Part shown: piece by piece, positions 61,311 through 64,000 of the stretch
Layout of the letters: every line of letters starts with the position of its first letter
How positions within the stretch are numbered: position 1 is the stretch's first letter
Origin: Glossina fuscipes
Taxonomy: Eukaryota > Arthropoda > Insecta > Diptera > Glossinidae
Length of the DNA: 64,000 bases
Assembly (NCBI RefSeq): GCF_014805625.2
Contig: NW_023998414.1
Span: forward strand, 14,758,554 to 14,822,553
Reading direction: 5' to 3'
The notes under the pieces: model-generated
The model's database searches: none
Seen by the model: the letters and a program-made list of their open reading frames with translations, nothing else
What the model was told of the DNA's origin: nothing
Position numbers and translations under genes: made by a program

Positions 61311-63040
61311 CACATATATATATATATACATATGTAGATGTATATATTTACGTAGGCGTTACGCAAGCACTCGCGCAATATAAAAGACAAAGAAATCTAC
61401 ACAAAGAAAGAAATTAAAAGCAAGCAGGCAAGTCTCGCCTCTAATCAGAGCATATAGGTTAGAGCACAAATGTCTAGACTCGCAAAAGTGTATTTTATGA
61501 TAAATGCTCCCCGAAATTTGTGGATGCATTTGCAAGCGGATTGAACACACATCTATAGGAAAAGTTGTCCCATGAATATTAATTAAGAGCGAAATTTTGA
61601 TATTTATTGCGCTTACAATCAACGACAATGAAGAAACACCAATCAATGGACAGACTGACCAACTCTTCAACGTCTAACATAATGTAATTCATCGCAGAAG
61701 CACTTATTGATTAAAAATGAAGAACGTATACATACTTTGGGGATTACAAGCTGATCAATAGGAATAGTATGACTCTTTTCTGTAGTGATGGATGTAACAT
61801 TAAATGCAATAATTTATTGACCGCTGATATCAATCACTTTACACACATAAAACAATTGGCAAACTATTGAAACGTCAAGTTGTCTGGAGACGTATAAATA
61901 ATTATAAGACAATTAAATTCTGTGCATGTTCGTATGCGTTTTCACCAAGAGAAAGAAGAGGTTCTCACAAGCAATAAAGCATAACAAAAAAAAGTAAAGA
62001 ATGATATATAAGCGTTAAACAGGTCATTCAGTGAGTGTAATAACGCAGTCAGTGAAATTTTTTAAGTAAATTAAAAAGAAAAGAAATAATTGCTGATCAC
62101 ATTAACAATATTGATTATTGAAAAACACATAGACATGGATAAATTTCTTAAAATAAATCTTTTTAATATAATTCTATTTGACCCGATAATATCAATAATT
62201 AATTGGAAGACATTATGTTATGAGATCATATACTCAATTCTAATCGTCGCTTATTTCGCTACCTTTTTGCTAATAAAATGTTCATAAAAGAACTTTGAAC
62301 TTATAACTGAAACTACTCCAAGATGAAGTAAAGGGAGAAGACGACTTGCGCTTACCTCTTTCACACCAAGAAACAAACAACATTTCTTTGACTGCCAAAC
62401 AAGTGCTTTAAAATCAATGGCCGATTTCCGGCCAGTAGCTGTCGCTATCGAGTAAGCGCGATCGTAATCTGAACAAGTACTTGAGAGCAATTTTATACGA
62501 GTCAACAATCAAGAGATATTGAATTTACTCGATCTCGACCACCATACACCGACGCGAGATCAGTGCAGTAATTTGCAGTATATTTATTACATTCAATACC
62601 TGGCAACCGAAATTTTGTATTTCTATCTCATCTATTTACTTTACAATCTCCATTTACTAAAGACTCAAATTCCCGGTAAAATACTTCTAACTGAGGCAAT
62701 ATTGAGGTACCGTTCACTCTTCAATATGCTTGATCGGTACAAAAATAGCGCATCTTGATGCATTAAAAAGCATCCAAAATCTACACAGCTTGACATTTCC
62801 TTACTATTACTAAGAATGACGATTGATTCTTATTCTGAATCTGTTCAGGCTGCATTCGAAATTCGAATTGTAAAAGTTATCTCAATTTAAGCGAGCCTCG
62901 TCACTGATCTATGATAAATGCCAAAATATATAGTATATATATAAATATAACAAGTATTCTACTATTTTGCAATTGGCTTTCCAGGAGAAGAGAACTGAAC
63001 CCTTAATTAGATAAATACAATTTAAAACAGGTGAGAAGAT
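61311..63040. other. Non-coding DNA, no confident gene
   Basis: A 51-codon frame with an ATG at 62135-62137 (MDKFLKINLFNIILFDP...) and a frame at 62519-62758 rich in Tyr, Leu and Ile are both explained by AT-rich composition. TATATAAG (62005-62012) and TCAGT (62028-62032) upstream of the first have promoter-like sequence but sub-optimal spacing. Nothing identifies a product. Confidence 0.4.
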
Positions 63041-63042
63041 TA

Positions 63043-64000
63043 TAGTCGGGCAAGGCCGACAATTAGATATCCGACACCACTTCGTCTAGTACACTTATTT
63101 ACACGTTAATAATGCATCGAAAATTACACATTATTCGCATGCAAAGGTATACTTTTCGTGAAAGCCCGTATATTGGAGGATATCGAAAACATGGCATGAC
63201 GTAATCCAAATTTAATAAACCTAATTTACGTCCAAGAAAATTTATTACTTTACAGTTTTCGTCATAAATATAGAAATTAGACTTTCTCTCCATATAAGGA
63301 CTTGCTTTCCATGATAATCCCTATGTATGTTGGGGTCTAAAGCATTGACCTATGTAATTCAAATTCCCTACTGTTCATTTTGTATGCTACATTGACAGTA
63401 TGGAGCAAATTTGATCATAAAATATTAGAAATGAAATATTTTTCTGAAGGAATTACCATCCATGGTATATATTATCTGGAGTGGAGTCTACGAAGTAGAC
63501 CCATGTAATTCAAATTTGGACCACTTAGTTTTTATGTCAAATTACTATCATGAACAAATTTTCATCGTAACACATTAACAATTAGCATTTTTTGATATAT
63601 AAGGGCTTATATATCCTGAGTAGTCTTATATGCGATGATATGCAAACTATAGATCTATGTGTTCCAAATTCGGTAACGTTGACTTCTTTGTTAATTTACA
63701 ACTATGAACCAGTTGTCACTATGAAATATTGAAAATTAGTCATAAAGATTCAGCGGTTACATGAGAGATGGTTAAAAAAGTTACCCAAAATTTTTATACC
63801 AATTTAGAATGTCAAACTACTATCAGACAGTGAGTTAGTTTTATCAAGAAAGTTTGAAAAGTGCAATTTTTTTTCCATATAATGGCTTTCCAAAATTAAA
63901 CATTATATGGCGAATGGTCTAAGCAGTGGAGTGGTCCGAATCGTTTTCAATAGTTGCAAAGCAAGTCAGTGAGCTAAATTTCATCAAAATATCTCCAAAA
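63043..64000 (+). repeat. Interspersed repeat of about 150-bp diverged tandem units (runs off the end)
   Basis: It begins with GTCGGGCAAGGCCGAC, a perfect-looking inverted GTCGG/CCGAC head, followed by 'aattagatatccgacacca'. Units of about 150 bp then follow. Recognisable unit starts are 'gacgtaatccaaattt' at 63199, GACCTATGTAATTCAAATT at 63347, GACCCATGTAATTCAAATT at 63498 and GATCTATGTGTTCCAAATT at 63652 (spacings 148, 151 and 154). Each unit also has a 'tccatataa.gg.ctt' or 'gatatataagggctt' segment. The last visible bases, 'aaatttcatcaaaatatctcc', are a further unit or the tail. No coding capacity is seen. I recall similar GGGCAAGGCCGAC-headed repeats as abundant in higher flies. Confidence 0.65.

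Noticed and set aside
61359..61670. 103-codon minus-strand frame
   Set aside because: No recognisable motif and no splice or promoter context. It sits just outside the mariner and does not resemble a transposase.
62251..62508. Minus-strand frame with a good-looking donor (GAAAGAG|GTAAGC) at its inner part
   Set aside because: No ATG or acceptor fits at its upstream end, a stop lies just before it, and no family is recognised; a single donor match is expected by chance.

Overview
The window looks like a piece of a higher-dipteran insect genome, and most likely a true fruit fly (Tephritidae) or a close relative. The evidence is its very high AT content and dense short microsatellites (TA, CA/GT, GA/CT, CAA, CAT, TGCTGT, ATTT, CATTT). 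It also carries decayed mariner transposons and interspersed repeats with GTCCGTCTGTC-like cores followed by a 'gagatatttcgatgaaattt'-like block, a sequence style I associate with fly intergenic and intronic DNA. The family attribution is from memory of such repeats, not from a search. I see no intact protein-coding gene, tRNA, rRNA, operon, prophage or CRISPR array. The short ORFs are almost all chance ORFs or translations of low-complexity sequence.

Layout. 1-3.8 kb is unique-looking AT-rich DNA. 3.83-4.2 kb holds a plus-strand mariner transposase relic. 4.2-14.3 kb is microsatellite-rich non-coding DNA. 14.3-25.1 kb holds four decayed copies of the GTCCGTC-type repeat, one possible tRNA-like SINE head near 15.3 kb, and a lone mariner terminal inverted repeat at 17.54 kb. 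25.2-28.0 kb has a long CT tract and AT microsatellites. At 28.13-28.53 kb lies the most coding-like open frame of the window, of unknown family. 36.1-40.1 kb holds two more GTCCGTC-type repeats, a tRNA-derived SINE head (minus strand, 37.4 kb) and a possible minus-strand exon at 38.4-38.7 kb. 40.5-41.0 kb is a second, distinct mariner-superfamily relic (minus). 41.8-42.0 kb has inverted GTCCGTC/CAGG repeats. 50.6-51.1 kb is a third mariner relic (minus). 53.63-53.70 kb is another tRNA-derived SINE head (minus). 55.46-55.73 kb is a tandem duplication embedded in GA repeats. 57.2-57.5 kb is a further GTCCGTC-type copy. 60.32-61.31 kb is a nearly complete-looking but internally deleted mariner with both inverted repeats and TA target duplications. 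63.04-64.0 kb is the start of a long repeat built of about 150-bp diverged units, running off the window end.

There is no gene network to describe. The region behaves as intergenic DNA, or the inside of a very long intron, shaped by at least four independent mariner lineages, tRNA-derived retroposons and microsatellite expansion. The coordinates of the old repeats are approximate because their edges have decayed.
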